Source of the DNA: Plantactinospora endophytica
GTDB taxonomy: Bacteria > Actinomycetota > Actinomycetes > Mycobacteriales > Micromonosporaceae
Reading direction: 5' to 3'
NCBI RefSeq assembly: GCF_016862915.1
Contig: NZ_BONW01000005.1
Span: 310,001-374,000, forward strand
DNA length: 64,000 bases
Shown: positions 16,410 through 24,603 of the stretch, one piece after another
Numbering within the stretch: the stretch's first letter is position 1
Layout: each line of letters begins with the position of its first letter
Notes under the pieces: model-generated
What the model was told of the DNA's origin: nothing
What the model saw: the letters and a program-made list of their open reading frames with translations, nothing else
Databases searched by the model: none
Position numbers and translations under genes: made by a program

Positions 16410-16910
16410 ATGCCCGGACTGACCTACGCCGAGGTGGGCGCCACCCGTACCGGTGCGCTGCCGGCCGGATACCGGCACCTGCGGTACCGGGCCGCCCTGC
16501 CGTCGGACGGGTTCACCCGGGCGGGTGAGGCGGTGCTCTCCTGGCAGATGCACCGGGCCATGGGAGTCCGGATCGAGGCCAGCGCGCCCCGGGCCGAGCC
16601 GGGCGGCACGGTCACCGCCGGGCTCGGGCTCGGCCGGCTCCGGCTGGCCGCGCCCTGCGAGGTGGTCTGGACCGTACGCGACGAGCGGCGGGCCGGCTTC
16701 GGCTACGGCACCCTGCCCGGGCACCCGATGCGGGGCGAGGAGGCGTTCCTGGTCGAAGTCGCCGACGACGGTCGGGTGTGGTTCACCGTCACCGCCTTCA
16801 GCCGCCCGGCCAGCCCGCTGACCCGGCTCGCCGGGCCGCTGGTGCCGCTCTTCCAACGCGGCTACGCCTGGCGCTGCGCGTCCGTGCTCCGTCGGCTGGC
16901 CGCCGGCTGA
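16410..16910 (+). CDS. DUF1990 family protein
   Basis: 166-residue cytoplasmic protein of the DUF1990 family (actinomycete and plant proteins of unknown role, with a START-like or lipocalin-like beta fold proposed). Recognisable segments are LTYAEVGATR at the start, LPAGYRHLRYRAAL, the central W-x-MHRAMGVRIEAS and GFGYGTLPGHPMRGEEAFLVE, and the ending PLFQRGYAWRCASVLRRLA. Length agrees with the family. ATG 16410 is preceded by GAGGGGG nine bases upstream; the open frame extends further but without family similarity. It faces the GNAT gene divergently (133 bp apart) and converges on the glycosylase gene. Confidence 0.8.
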   Translation: MPGLTYAEVGATRTGALPAGYRHLRYRAALPSDGFTRAGEAVLSWQMHRAMGVRIEASAPRAEPGGTVTAGLGLGRLRLAAPCEVVWTVRDERRAGFGYGTLPGHPMRGEEAFLVEVADDGRVWFTVTAFSRPASPLTRLAGPLVPLFQRGYAWRCASVLRRLAAG

Positions 16911-17142
16911 CGGCACGCCCGGTGGGCGACGCCCGCCGCTGCGTCGGCGTCCGGCCGGGCAGCTCGGTCGTCGGCTCCTTGGCCGACGTGTCGGCCTCGC
17001 CGACCCCGCCCGCCGGTGCCGCCGCCTCCGAGCCGCCTCCGAACCGGCTGCGGTCCACCGCGACTCGGCGTCCGGACGGAGGCGGACGGCGTGGGCGAGC
17101 CGGCCGCCGCCCGGGGCCGCATCGGTTCGGTGCCGTGGACGG

Positions 17143-18063
17143 TCAGAACCGGGCGAAGGAGCGGATCGGCATCCGTGGACCGAACCGGGGTGCGTGGTGA
17201 CCGCCGGCCTCCAGCAGCACGCAGACCCGACCCCGATGACCCCGGAACGGCTCCAGCAGGGCCAGCATCCGGGCGTCGTCGCCGCGTACCTCGCCGGCCA
17301 GTGCCCAGGCGACCATGTTGGGGATGTGGTAGTCGCCGACGCTCACCGCGTCCGGGTCACCGAAGGCGATCCGGACCACCTCGGCGGCGGTCCACGGGCC
17401 GATCCCCGCAATCGCGGTGAGCCGGCCTGTCGCCTCGACCGGATCGGCGCACCGCTCCAGCCGGTCCGCCTCGGCCGCCGCCCGGCGCAGCGTCTCCGCC
17501 CGCCGCTGCTCCACGCCGAACGGGTGGAACACCCAGTACGGCGTGCTGGCGATCACCGCCGGCTCGGGCGGGGTCCAGAGTCCGGTCAGCGGGCCGGGGG
17601 CGGGGGCGCCGAACCGGCGTACCGTCGCCGCGTACGCCCGGAACGCCTCCTTGCCGGTGACCTTCTGCTCCAGGATCGCCCGGAGCAGCCGGGGGAAGAC
17701 CTGCCCGGTGGCGGGTAGCCGGAGTCCTCGGTGGGTACGGGCCAACCGGTCCACCAGCGGGTGACCGGCGGCGAGCCGGTCGAAGTCGGTGAGGTCGTCG
17801 CGAAGCCCCGCCACTGCGTCGGCCCGGTCCAGCGCCCAGTCGGCGCCCGGGCCGTAGCCGTCGGCGACCAGGTCGGCGCCGGAACGGCGCAGCGCCAGGG
17901 TCGCCGGTCCGGCCGGGGTGCGGGTGGCCCACCAGAACGTGCCGTCGACGAACCGGGCGCAGGGGTCGTGCGCTCCCATCGCCAGCGACCGGAGCGAGCC
18001 GCCGAGGTGGTAGCGCTCCGGCGGGCGCAGCACCCGGCTCGCGGCCGGCCCGGTATCGGTCAC
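17143..18063 (-). CDS. DNA-3-methyladenine glycosylase II-like protein (HhH-GPD family)
   Basis: 306-residue base-excision-repair glycosylase of the AlkA branch. The helix-hairpin-helix is LTAIAGIGPWTAAEVVRIAF (215-234), followed by the catalytic-loop segment DPDAVSVGDYHIPN in which Asp244 is the expected catalytic acid. An N-terminal mixed alpha/beta domain precedes it, as in AlkA, and the Q-K-V-T-G-K segment (ILEQKVTGKEA, about 130-140) is the usual helix of the fold. No C-terminal Fe-S cysteines are present, which agrees with AlkA and not with endonuclease III. The start is placed at GTG 18063, because the upstream extension to 18141 runs into a strong hairpin; the ribosome-binding site is weak. 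It would remove alkylated purines from DNA. Confidence 0.85.
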   Translation of the reverse strand: MTDTGPAASRVLRPPERYHLGGSLRSLAMGAHDPCARFVDGTFWWATRTPAGPATLALRRSGADLVADGYGPGADWALDRADAVAGLRDDLTDFDRLAAGHPLVDRLARTHRGLRLPATGQVFPRLLRAILEQKVTGKEAFRAYAATVRRFGAPAPGPLTGLWTPPEPAVIASTPYWVFHPFGVEQRRAETLRRAAAEADRLERCADPVEATGRLTAIAGIGPWTAAEVVRIAFGDPDAVSVGDYHIPNMVAWALAGEVRGDDARMLALLEPFRGHRGRVCVLLEAGGHHAPRFGPRMPIRSFARF

Positions 18064-18136
18064 CCGAACACTCTGCCACGCCGACCCGGGCTGCGACGGT
18101 ACGACCACCTTGGCCGACCCGGGAATACGACGGGAC

Positions 18137-18168
18137 GGCACCGGAACGCCCGTGCGCGTTCCGGTGCC
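18137..18168. terminator. Perfect 13-bp hairpin between exported-protein gene and glycosylase gene
   Basis: GGCACCGGAACGC (18137-18149) and GCGTTCCGGTGCC (18156-18168) form a perfect stem around a 6-base loop. It lies 183 bp past the stop of the minus-strand exported-protein gene and 74 bp before the glycosylase start, so a terminator separating two same-strand genes is the simplest reading. Confidence 0.6.
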
Positions 18169-18350
18169 GTCCGGCCTGTAGCGGTTCAGGTGCGGTCCGA
18201 CCCGGTCTCCTCCTTCCGGACTTCTCGTCGTCGGACTTCCCTGGCGGCGGCGGGGGGTTGGGGACCGGTTGCCGCCGGTGGTGCGGGTGTGGCGGGAGCG
18301 TTCAACCGCTCAGGCCGCCGGCCGGCCGGGGGGACCGCCGACCGGGTGGA

Positions 18351-19331
18351 TCACCGTACGGTGATCCGGACTACGTCGAAGGCCGGCACCTGGTTGGCGC
18401 GGGTCATCATCGGGATCCGGTGCGAGCCGTCGCCGGCCCAGACCGCACACTGCGCGGTACCCCGCTGGGTGAGCCCGGGCACGGTCACCGTGACGGTGTC
18501 CGGCTGGGCACCGCCCCGACCGTCCTCGGTCGCCACGAAGAACGCCGGGACCGGCGCCGGGTCCGGCGCGGCGCGGTTGCTGGTCAGCATCCGGCAGGCC
18601 GAGTGGAAGTGGCCGCGGACCAGGCCCTCGTCGGTGAGGAAGGAGCTCTCCAGGTAGTAGCCGCCCTGACCGGCCGGCAGGAACCGGTCTCGGACCAGGT
18701 TGCGGGTGCTGACCCGCAGGGTGAACTGCTGGTTCACCCGGACCGAGTTCGGCGCCTGGGTGATCAGCAGCGTCGGGTTCTGCTCCGGGGCGCCGACCTC
18801 ACCGAACGCGGTGCCGACGCAGCGGGGCCCGTTCTGGAAGCCGTCGTGTGCCTGCAGGTCGCTGCCCGAGCAGTTCGCGCCCAGCGGTTCGAGGGCGGCC
18901 GGGTTACCCGGTGCGGCCGAGCTGGACGTACCCGGGCTGGGGGTGCAGTTGGCGCCGCCGCTGTTGGGGCGACCGCGCAGCGGGGCGCCGCCCTCCTGCC
19001 CGTCACCGGGGTGCTGCACGGCACCGTGGTCGTGGTACGACCGGGTCTGCGGCTTCGCCGCCGTGCCCGGGCCCTCGGCGGCGGCCGACGAGGACGGGTT
19101 CGGCGTGCCCGGGGCGCCGGTCGGGTTGCCCGTGGGCGCGTTGGTGGCCGGGGTGGTCGCGCACGGCTTGGCGGCGCTCGGCCGGTTGCGACCGAAGGTG
19201 CCGGCGTTCGAGATCTGGGTCACCGTGACGATCGCGCCGAACACGCCCAGCGTGGCCAGCACGGCGATCAGGCGCTTGTTGCGTGGCGGTCGGTTCGAGC
19301 GCCGCCGTGAGGAGCGGACGGGGGTGTTCAC
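18351..19331 (-). CDS. Membrane-anchored exported protein, unknown function
   Basis: 326-residue protein with a basic N-terminus (RSSRRRSNRPPRNKR), one hydrophobic segment (about residues 21-38, LIAVLATLGVFGAIVTVTQI), a long Ser/Thr/Pro/Ala-rich linker to about residue 150, and a C-terminal domain of about 170 residues. That domain contains the cysteines and motifs LQAHDGFQNGPRC, GGYYLESSFLTDEGLVRGHFHSAC and TAQCAVWAGDGSHRIPM. Four cysteines in an exported domain suggest disulfides; HFHSAC and the SYHDHGAVQHPG segment (about residue 98) could bind metal but that is inference. Proteins of this outline are common in Streptomyces and Micromonospora with no known function. The RBS is AGGAAGAGG near 19340. 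Confidence 0.7.
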   Translation of the reverse strand: MNTPVRSSRRRSNRPPRNKRLIAVLATLGVFGAIVTVTQISNAGTFGRNRPSAAKPCATTPATNAPTGNPTGAPGTPNPSSSAAAEGPGTAAKPQTRSYHDHGAVQHPGDGQEGGAPLRGRPNSGGANCTPSPGTSSSAAPGNPAALEPLGANCSGSDLQAHDGFQNGPRCVGTAFGEVGAPEQNPTLLITQAPNSVRVNQQFTLRVSTRNLVRDRFLPAGQGGYYLESSFLTDEGLVRGHFHSACRMLTSNRAAPDPAPVPAFFVATEDGRGGAQPDTVTVTVPGLTQRGTAQCAVWAGDGSHRIPMMTRANQVPAFDVVRITVR

Positions 19332-20012
19332 GTGGTGCCACCTCTTCCTTAGAGGGTTCGGTCAGCGAGGTCGAGTTCAGCGGGACCAGGCTGGTGGTGC
19401 CGACGACCAGCAGATCGTCAGCCGGGGCGGAATGCTGGGGCGGGCCGACACGGGCCCGGGTGCCGGCGATCGGCGCGCTGTCGGCCCGGCGGGGGTCACC
19501 GGGCGCGGCGCTGGCCACGGAGAACGCCGGAGCGGATGACGATCGTAGTCGCCAGGTGGCAACCCGTATATCGTCTCCATCTTCCTGCCTTTCCGATTAT
19601 TCAGCCGGTAACGCGACGAAAAAACCGTACGGAATTCGTTGCCTGAGAGTCAAACCGTGGTAGAGAAGATAGGGATCTCTTGAGGCCCACTTAAAAGGAA
19701 TTTATGTTTCGGGAGGCGAACCATCGGCAGCGGCTCCCGGACGGCCGGCGGAATGCTGGTCACGGCCCTGTGACCGTCCTCTGTGGTCGGTCCAGCCGAC
19801 CCCGGAACCCTCCTCGCCACCGGCCCCGAGAGCGCCGCCCGCGCCGGCTGCCCCGGGCAGGCCGCGACGCCGGCCCCGAGCAGGGCCGGCGTCGCAGCCG
19901 GAGAGCGGTCGTTGCCGCGCGCCGCTTCCGGGATCATGACGGCGACCGACCGCGCCTACCCTGGCTACGGCCGGCCGCCGGGTCTGTGGGGCAGTACCCG
20001 TGCCGTGGACCC
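19332..20012. other. 681-bp gap with an AT-richer island, no convincing gene
   Basis: No reading frame here has both balanced composition and third-position G/C bias along its length. Bases about 19560-19720 are much less GC-rich than any other stretch in the window (for instance CGATTATTCAGCC and CACTTAAAAGGAATTTATG). A minus-strand frame at 19650-19937 and a plus-strand ATG at 19704 with AAAGGAA upstream were considered and not accepted. The island could hold promoters, a small RNA, or a decayed gene. Confidence 0.5.
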
Positions 20013-20666
20013 TCAGTAGCTGAGCCCGCCCTGCTCCTCTTCCTCCGCTTCGGCCGGTGGCGGCGCGACCGGCTTCGGCGTACCGGTCGGCAGGCAGCTC
20101 AGGTTCTTGGTGCCGGTGGGGGTCACCACGAACCAGGTACCGCCGACGCCCTGGCCCTTCCACTGGCCGGCCTTCTTGTCGCCGATGTAGCGGTACACGG
20201 GCCAGCCGCCGATGGTGATCTGCCTGGTGCCGTCCGGCCGGGTGACCGTGCCGACCTTGTCGGCGGCGACGCCCTTGAGGTCGGGCGTGCTGTTGGTGAG
20301 CGCCGGCGGCCACACCCGGGCACACTCGCCGGCACAGGTCGTCGTCGGCGGCTTCGCCGAGTCCCGGTCGAACCGGTAGAGCACGAAGCCCTTGTCGTCG
20401 GTCACCACCTGGCCCATCCGGGGGACGCGTTTGCCGACCAGGCCGGCGGTGACGTCCACATCGGCCACCTCGACCGGTTTCGGAGCCGCCGGGGCGCTCG
20501 GTTCGGCGGTGGGGTCGGCTGCGGCGTTCGCCGCCGGCTGCGCGTTGCCGGCGTTCTGCGGGTTGCCGGCGGCGTTGTTCGGAGTGGTTCCTGCGGGTGC
20601 GCAGGCCGTCATCGCGGCCAGCGCCACACCGGCGACGACGACGCCGGTCCGCTTTCTGGGTGCCAC
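20013..20666 (-). CDS. Secreted-repeat lipoprotein (PF03640, Lipoprotein_15 type)
   Basis: 217-residue lipoprotein with signal VVVAGVALAAMTAC and the acylated cysteine at about residue 22, followed by an Ala/Asn/Pro-rich linker to about residue 70. Two copies of the short 'secreted repeat' follow: GKRVPRMGQVVTDDKGFVLYRFDRDS with CAGECARVWPP, and VGTVTRPDGTRQITIGGWPVYRYIGDKK with GQGVGGTWFVVTPTG. The W-P-P and G-W-P-x-Y-x-Y signatures are typical of PF03640. Start GTG 20666 lies close behind GAGGAGGGG. It is the third gene after an ECF sigma and its anti-sigma on the same strand, a pairing seen in other actinomycetes, though 308 bp separate it from the anti-sigma gene and it may have its own promoter in that gap. 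The Ala/Glu tail (AEAEEEEQGGLSY) is unusual. Function unknown. Confidence 0.85.
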   Translation of the reverse strand: MAPRKRTGVVVAGVALAAMTACAPAGTTPNNAAGNPQNAGNAQPAANAAADPTAEPSAPAAPKPVEVADVDVTAGLVGKRVPRMGQVVTDDKGFVLYRFDRDSAKPPTTTCAGECARVWPPALTNSTPDLKGVAADKVGTVTRPDGTRQITIGGWPVYRYIGDKKAGQWKGQGVGGTWFVVTPTGTKNLSCLPTGTPKPVAPPPAEAEEEEQGGLSY

Positions 20667-20974
20667 GTCCCCTCCTCTGTTGGACAGGTTGCCGGGAAGT
20701 ACGGCCGCTCGGGCCGCCCGGATGAGGCAATTCGCAGTGGACAATTTCACAGCGGGACGTTGAACCGTTGCGCCGCGTGGTACGTACAAATCAGGAACGG
20801 GTGCGGCCGGGTGTATTCCGTGCCCGTCGGCAAAGCTGTCGCGGCGGGCCGGTGGCCCACCTTTGGCGCACAATTATCCGAGCGGTGGTGGGCCGGGAAC
20901 GGTGCGTGTTTCCGGGCCGACCCGTCCGCCGTACCCGCCGTCTCCGGTGCGGGGGAGCGGGCCGGCGGGACGGG
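20667..20974 (-). promoter_or_regulatory. 308-bp gap upstream of the lipoprotein gene, probable promoter region
   Basis: No gene is seen. The segment around 20740-20830 is less GC-rich than its surroundings (GCAGTGGACAATTTCACAGC, GTACGTACAAATCAGG), consistent with a promoter for the lipoprotein gene. I could not match a consensus for the neighbouring ECF sigma factor with confidence. Confidence 0.4.
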
Positions 20975-21712
20975 TCAGGCCCGTACGGTCACCAACGGAT
21001 CCACGTCACCGTCGTCGTCGATCACCTGCACCTGGAGCTGGCCGATGTCGTCCGAGTCGGTGGACGTGGCGGTCTCCAGCGGCAGCGGGTTGGGCTGGGC
21101 CTTCGTGCCGTAGCCCTCCGGTGGCACCTTCCAGCTCGACAGGGGCTCGACGTCCCCGTTCTTGTGGATCAGCACCAGCCGGCACGTCTTCGGACCGGAC
21201 AACCCGCTCAACGCGTACGAGATCCGGGTGCCCCAGGGGGTGGAACCCAGGACCACCTCCATGGTCACCCCGCTGGTCGAGTCGGTCGCGGTCAGCCGCT
21301 GGCCGGCGGGGGCGGGCCGGCCGGTGGCACTCGGGCCGGTGCCGGGCGGCTGGGCGGTGGTCGCCGGATCGGCGAGCTGGGTCCCGGCGAACAGCGCCGC
21401 ACCGCTCAGCGTCGCCACCAGGACGAACCCGGCCGCGAGACTGTAGAGCCGTCGGCTGCGGGCCCGGCGCCGGTCCGCACCGACCGCTGCGACGACCCGC
21501 TCGAAGAGCATGCCGTCGGTCTCCGAACGCTCGGCCACCACCAGGTCGTGGCCGTCGACCTCGGCCAGCACGTCCACCACCGGGAGCAGTGACTCCAGCT
21601 CCAGCCCGCACTGTGCGCAGCCCGCCAGGTGCTCCTCGAAGCGCAGGGTGTCGCGTTCGTCGAGAACGCCGAGCGCGTACGACGCGACGTCCCAGTGGAT
21701 CTCGGCGTTCAC
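20975..21712 (-). CDS. Anti-sigma factor with zinc-finger (ZAS/HC2) domain
   Basis: 245-residue membrane anti-sigma factor. The cytoplasmic N-terminus carries the zinc-binding H-x3-C-x2-C motif (HLAGCAQC, about residues 28-35) preceded by the WDVASYALGVLDERD helix typical of sigma-binding anti-sigma domains. One transmembrane segment follows (YSLAAGFVLVATLSGAALFAG, about 90-110), then an exported domain of about 110 residues (DUF4349/RskA-C-like) with TPWGTRISYALSGL and CRLVLIHKNGDVEPLSSW. The architecture matches RskA/RslA-type proteins that release their sigma factor after regulated proteolysis. GTG 21712 overlaps the TGA of the sigma gene (GTGA), so the two are made in balance. It would hold the upstream sigma factor inactive at the membrane. 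Confidence 0.9.
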   Translation of the reverse strand: MNAEIHWDVASYALGVLDERDTLRFEEHLAGCAQCGLELESLLPVVDVLAEVDGHDLVVAERSETDGMLFERVVAAVGADRRRARSRRLYSLAAGFVLVATLSGAALFAGTQLADPATTAQPPGTGPSATGRPAPAGQRLTATDSTSGVTMEVVLGSTPWGTRISYALSGLSGPKTCRLVLIHKNGDVEPLSSWKVPPEGYGTKAQPNPLPLETATSTDSDDIGQLQVQVIDDDGDVDPLVTVRA

Positions 21713-22269
21713 TCGGTCACCCCCCGCTCCAGCAGAGCCGCGCGGAGCGCCCGGAGCGCGTAGTAGACCCGGGACTTCGCGGTGCCGAGCGGCAACCCGA
21801 GTTCCTCGGCCGCCTCCGGCACGGTGCGTCCCTGGAAGTACGTCGCCACCAGCACCTCCCGGTGCGGCTGGCTCAGTGTGCGCAGGGCGTCGGTGATGGT
21901 CATCATCCGCAGCACCCGGTCCGTGTCGTCCGACTCGGAGAACCCTTCGAGGTCCCGGTCGTACGTCTCGGCGGGTCGGGCCTGCTCGCTGCGGTGGTCG
22001 TCGATCACGATCCGCCGGGCCACGGTGACGAGCCAGGGGCGCAGTGACGACTGGCCCTGGGTGCCGAGTCGGTGTGCGTTGCGCCAGGCGCGTAGCAACG
22101 TCTCCTGTACGACGTCCTCGGCGCGCTGGCGGTCGCCGCCGGTGAGCCGCAGGACGAACATCAACAGAGGTTTGGCATGTTCCTCGTAGAGCACTCGGAC
22201 GAGTTCGTCGGAGTGCCTCGTCTCGGCGGGGGTCGAATTATGGCGGCCGGCAGCCGGTCGCGGTGTCAC
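21709..22269 (-). CDS. ECF RNA polymerase sigma factor
   Basis: 186-residue group 4 sigma factor. Region 2 (LLMFVLRLTGGDRQRAEDVV, QETLLRAWRNAHRL, PWLVTVARRIVIDDHRSEQA) and region 4 (LRTLSQPHREVLVATYFQGR, TVPEAAEELGLPLGTAKSRV) are both clear, with no region 3, as expected. GTG 22269 is chosen because region 2 begins at about residue 25 from there; the much longer upstream frame has no sigma similarity and runs through the promoter region. The ribosome-binding site is weak. The partner anti-sigma gene overlaps its stop. The domain order and the lipoprotein gene downstream resemble the SigK/SigL-type loci of actinomycetes. The signal sensed is unknown. Confidence 0.9.
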   Translation of the reverse strand: MTPRPAAGRHNSTPAETRHSDELVRVLYEEHAKPLLMFVLRLTGGDRQRAEDVVQETLLRAWRNAHRLGTQGQSSLRPWLVTVARRIVIDDHRSEQARPAETYDRDLEGFSESDDTDRVLRMMTITDALRTLSQPHREVLVATYFQGRTVPEAAEELGLPLGTAKSRVYYALRALRAALLERGVTE

Positions 22270-22754
22270 CGGCCCATCATTCCGTTCGACGGGCCGCGCG
22301 TCGAGACTTTTCCGGTACCGAATTGACCGGCGTTGCGAGGTGGCGCACATTCGCCCCGGCATGACCGTGTCGCCATACCATCCGCTGGCTACCGCCTGCA
22401 TCGCACCCATACCTCCGCGTCGACGCGCACGACCCCCCGGCCCCGTGCCGGGCACTGTCGAGCCGCCGACGAGAGGTACGGATTCCGACCGGGCCCGGAT
22501 CAACGGACATCGGAGAAGTTCTGTGCGAACCCGCAGGTCCGGCGCCGGTGCATCCCGGTCTGTCCGTCTAGATGACGATGTCTGGCCGACCGGACGACGG
22601 CGCCCACCCGACGAAACAGCGACGCCTGCCCGACAGGGCAACGGCGCTTCCCGACGGACCACGGACGGAACAGCGGCGCCCGCCCGACAAGGCAGCGTTG
22701 CCTCCCCGACGGAACAGCGGCGCCGTGCCTGAGGGAACGGCGGCGCCGGTCCGG
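22270..22754. other. 485-bp gap holding the sigma promoter region and degenerate repeats
   Basis: No gene is supported. The part next to the sigma start (22290-22340) contains the AT-richer CGAGACTTTTCCGGTACCG and GAATTGACCGGCGTTGCG, a plausible promoter. From about 22610 to 22754 there are two to three degenerate copies of a unit resembling CGACGGAACAGCGGCGCC. These give misleading open frames on both strands. Confidence 0.5.
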
Positions 22755-23612
22755 CTAGATGGCGATGTGGAAGCTGCCCGGCGGAGGTGGTGTGGACGGC
22801 CGGGCGGCGCTGTCGGTGACCACCCGGGCACCGTCGGCGAAGCGGTCCAGGTCGGGGCCGGTCAGCACCCGGCCGGGAAACCAGTCCCCGGCGGTACGCC
22901 GGACCAGGTCCGGGATCGGCAGTTCGGCACGGCTGGCGGCCAGCACCAGGTTGCCGTACCGGCGACCGCGCAGCACCGCCGAGTCGGCGATCAGGCAGAC
23001 CTCGGGCAGTACCGCGCGCAACGTGGCGACCTGGGCGCGGGCGTACTTCAACGGCGGGCCGTCCGCGACGTTGACCACGTGCACGCCGCCGGAGCGCAGT
23101 ACCCGGGCCGCCTCGGCGGCGAACTCCACAGAGGACAGATGGGCCGGGGTACGGGCACCGGCGAAGACGTCGGCCACCACCACGTCGTAGCTGCCGTCCG
23201 GTGCCGTGCCGAGCACCTCCCGGGCGTCGCCGACCCGGACCCGCAGCCGGGGGTCGGCCGGCCAGGGCAGCTTCTGCCGGACCAGGTCCACCAGGGCCGC
23301 GTCGACTTCGACCACCCGCTGCGGCGAGCCGGGCCGGGTGGTCGAGACGTACCGGGGCAGGGTCAGCGCTCCGCCGCCGAGGTGCAGGACCCGCAGCGGT
23401 TCACCGGCCGGCGCGACGAGGTCCAGCACGATGGCGATCCGGCGGACGTACTCGAATTCCAGGTGTGTCGGGTCGGTGAGGTCGACGTGCGACTGCGGCG
23501 CCCCGTCGACCAGCAGGGTGTACGAGTTCGGCCGGTCCGGGTCCGGGCGCAGTTCCGCGAGACCGCCGGCCACCTTCACCGCGATCGCGTCACTGCGCCG
23601 TTTCCGCCCCAC
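22755..23612 (-). CDS. Spermidine synthase-like methyltransferase-fold protein
   Basis: 285-residue protein of the spermidine synthase-like family. The SAM/dcSAM-binding fold is seen as LRVLHLGGGALTLPRYV (motif I, about residues 74-90), VVEVDAALVDLVRQKL (acidic residue at the end of strand 2), VRVGDAREVLG and YDVVVADVFAG. The N-terminal beta domain (SYTLLVDGAPQSHVDLTDP, HLEFEYVRRI) is the tetramerisation domain of such enzymes. The D-x-F-A-G in place of the polyamine-binding aspartates of true spermidine synthase suggests another, unknown substrate. It starts at GTG 23612, 19 bp behind the NurA-like gene, so it appears to be the last gene of the HerA-Mre11-Rad50 operon. Whether it takes part in DNA processing is an open question; it may simply be co-transcribed. 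Confidence 0.8.
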   Translation of the reverse strand: MGRKRRSDAIAVKVAGGLAELRPDPDRPNSYTLLVDGAPQSHVDLTDPTHLEFEYVRRIAIVLDLVAPAGEPLRVLHLGGGALTLPRYVSTTRPGSPQRVVEVDAALVDLVRQKLPWPADPRLRVRVGDAREVLGTAPDGSYDVVVADVFAGARTPAHLSSVEFAAEAARVLRSGGVHVVNVADGPPLKYARAQVATLRAVLPEVCLIADSAVLRGRRYGNLVLAASRAELPIPDLVRRTAGDWFPGRVLTGPDLDRFADGARVVTDSAARPSTPPPPGSFHIAI

Positions 23613-23631
23613 CGTCGAAGTATTCCCTGGT

Positions 23632-24603
23632 TCAGCGGGTGTAGGCCGGCGGGGCGGCCCGGGTGGTGGCGAGGGTGAGGGCGCGGTGCAGCAGCCGGCC
23701 GTCGCCGAGCCGGGCCCGCAGCCGGCGTTCCAGCCCGGCGATCGGGATCAAATTCTGCGGGGCCCGCGGGTCCTTGTAGGGGGTGGAGGCGAACTTCGGC
23801 AGGGTGACCAGGGAGAGGTTGGCCAGCTCGACCGCCTGCTGCTCGGCCAGTTCGGCCGAGCACTCGACCCGGACGATCCCGGCCCACGGGCCGCGCCCCG
23901 AGCCGGGCAGCCGCAGATACCACGAGTAGCCGCCCCAGGCCGTACCGAGCCGGAACACCGGGGAGCGTTCCCGGGCGCGCAGCCCGGTGACGAGCGCGGT
24001 GTGCCGGGCGTCGAGGTATTGGCTGTGCTGGGTCTTGATGTAGCCGAGGGTGCGCGGCAGTTGCCGCCGGCTGCGCAGCGGGCCGTCCACCACCAGCAGG
24101 TCGCCGTCGTCGCGGACCGCGCCGGAGACCTTCACTTCGAGCGCGGTCAGCGGCCCCTGCACCGCCGCCGGCAGCTTGCTCAACTCGCCGGTCCCGCTGA
24201 GCCGGTGTACGGCGTACCGGATCTGCCCCGCGACCACGTCCTGCGCGGACGGGCTGGCGGTGAAGAGTCCCCGCTCCACCTCGGCACCGGCCAGTTCCGC
24301 CGCGCCCCGGCGCAGGTCGCACCGGACCACCCCGGCGGCGTACGAGGCGGCCAGGCCGGGGTACGAGGTGCCGTCCGGCTCCTCCGTCCAGACGCTGGCG
24401 TCGATCCGGCGTACCCCGTCGACCAGCAACACCACGTCCGGCGGCTCGACGGAGTCCGGGGCGGTGAGCGGGCGCCACTCGTCGGCGGGCAGCTCGACGT
24501 CGGTCTGCACCTGGGCACTGCTCGGTGCCGCCGGTCCACCGGGTGCCTCGAACGAGGCGCCGTAGGCCGGATCCCAGGCGTCGACGAAGAGCCGGGCGTT
24601 CAC
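23632..24603 (-). CDS. NurA-like nuclease-domain protein of the HerA-Mre11-Rad50 operon
   Basis: 323-residue protein I assign tentatively to the NurA nuclease family. Conserved-looking acidic points fall where NurA has them: LLVDGVRRID (Asp62), an internal TALEV (Glu155), LLVVDGPLRSR (Asp173) with GYIKTQHSQYL after it, and a C-terminal DPRAPQNLIPIAGLERRLRA segment close to the family's end motif. In NurA these residues bind Mn2+ for 5'-3' exonuclease and endonuclease activity in complex with HerA. GTG 24603 overlaps the TGA of the SbcC/Rad50 gene by four bases, and HerA and Mre11 genes lie upstream, so the context strongly supports the assignment. Similarity is too low to be sure by eye; a hypothetical protein of the same operon is the alternative. 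Confidence 0.65.
   Translation of the reverse strand: MNARLFVDAWDPAYGASFEAPGGPAAPSSAQVQTDVELPADEWRPLTAPDSVEPPDVVLLVDGVRRIDASVWTEEPDGTSYPGLAASYAAGVVRCDLRRGAAELAGAEVERGLFTASPSAQDVVAGQIRYAVHRLSGTGELSKLPAAVQGPLTALEVKVSGAVRDDGDLLVVDGPLRSRRQLPRTLGYIKTQHSQYLDARHTALVTGLRARERSPVFRLGTAWGGYSWYLRLPGSGRGPWAGIVRVECSAELAEQQAVELANLSLVTLPKFASTPYKDPRAPQNLIPIAGLERRLRARLGDGRLLHRALTLATTRAAPPAYTR

Noticed and set aside
19650-19937. 95-codon minus-strand frame
   Set aside because: Only its first half has gene-like composition; there is no clear RBS or family, and its end runs through the AT-rich island. It could be a remnant, so the region is listed as a gap.
19704-20012. Gene starting at ATG 19704, with AAAGGAA just upstream
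   Set aside because: The translation is Arg-rich, third positions lack the G/C bias of real genes, and it then runs antisense through the lipoprotein gene.
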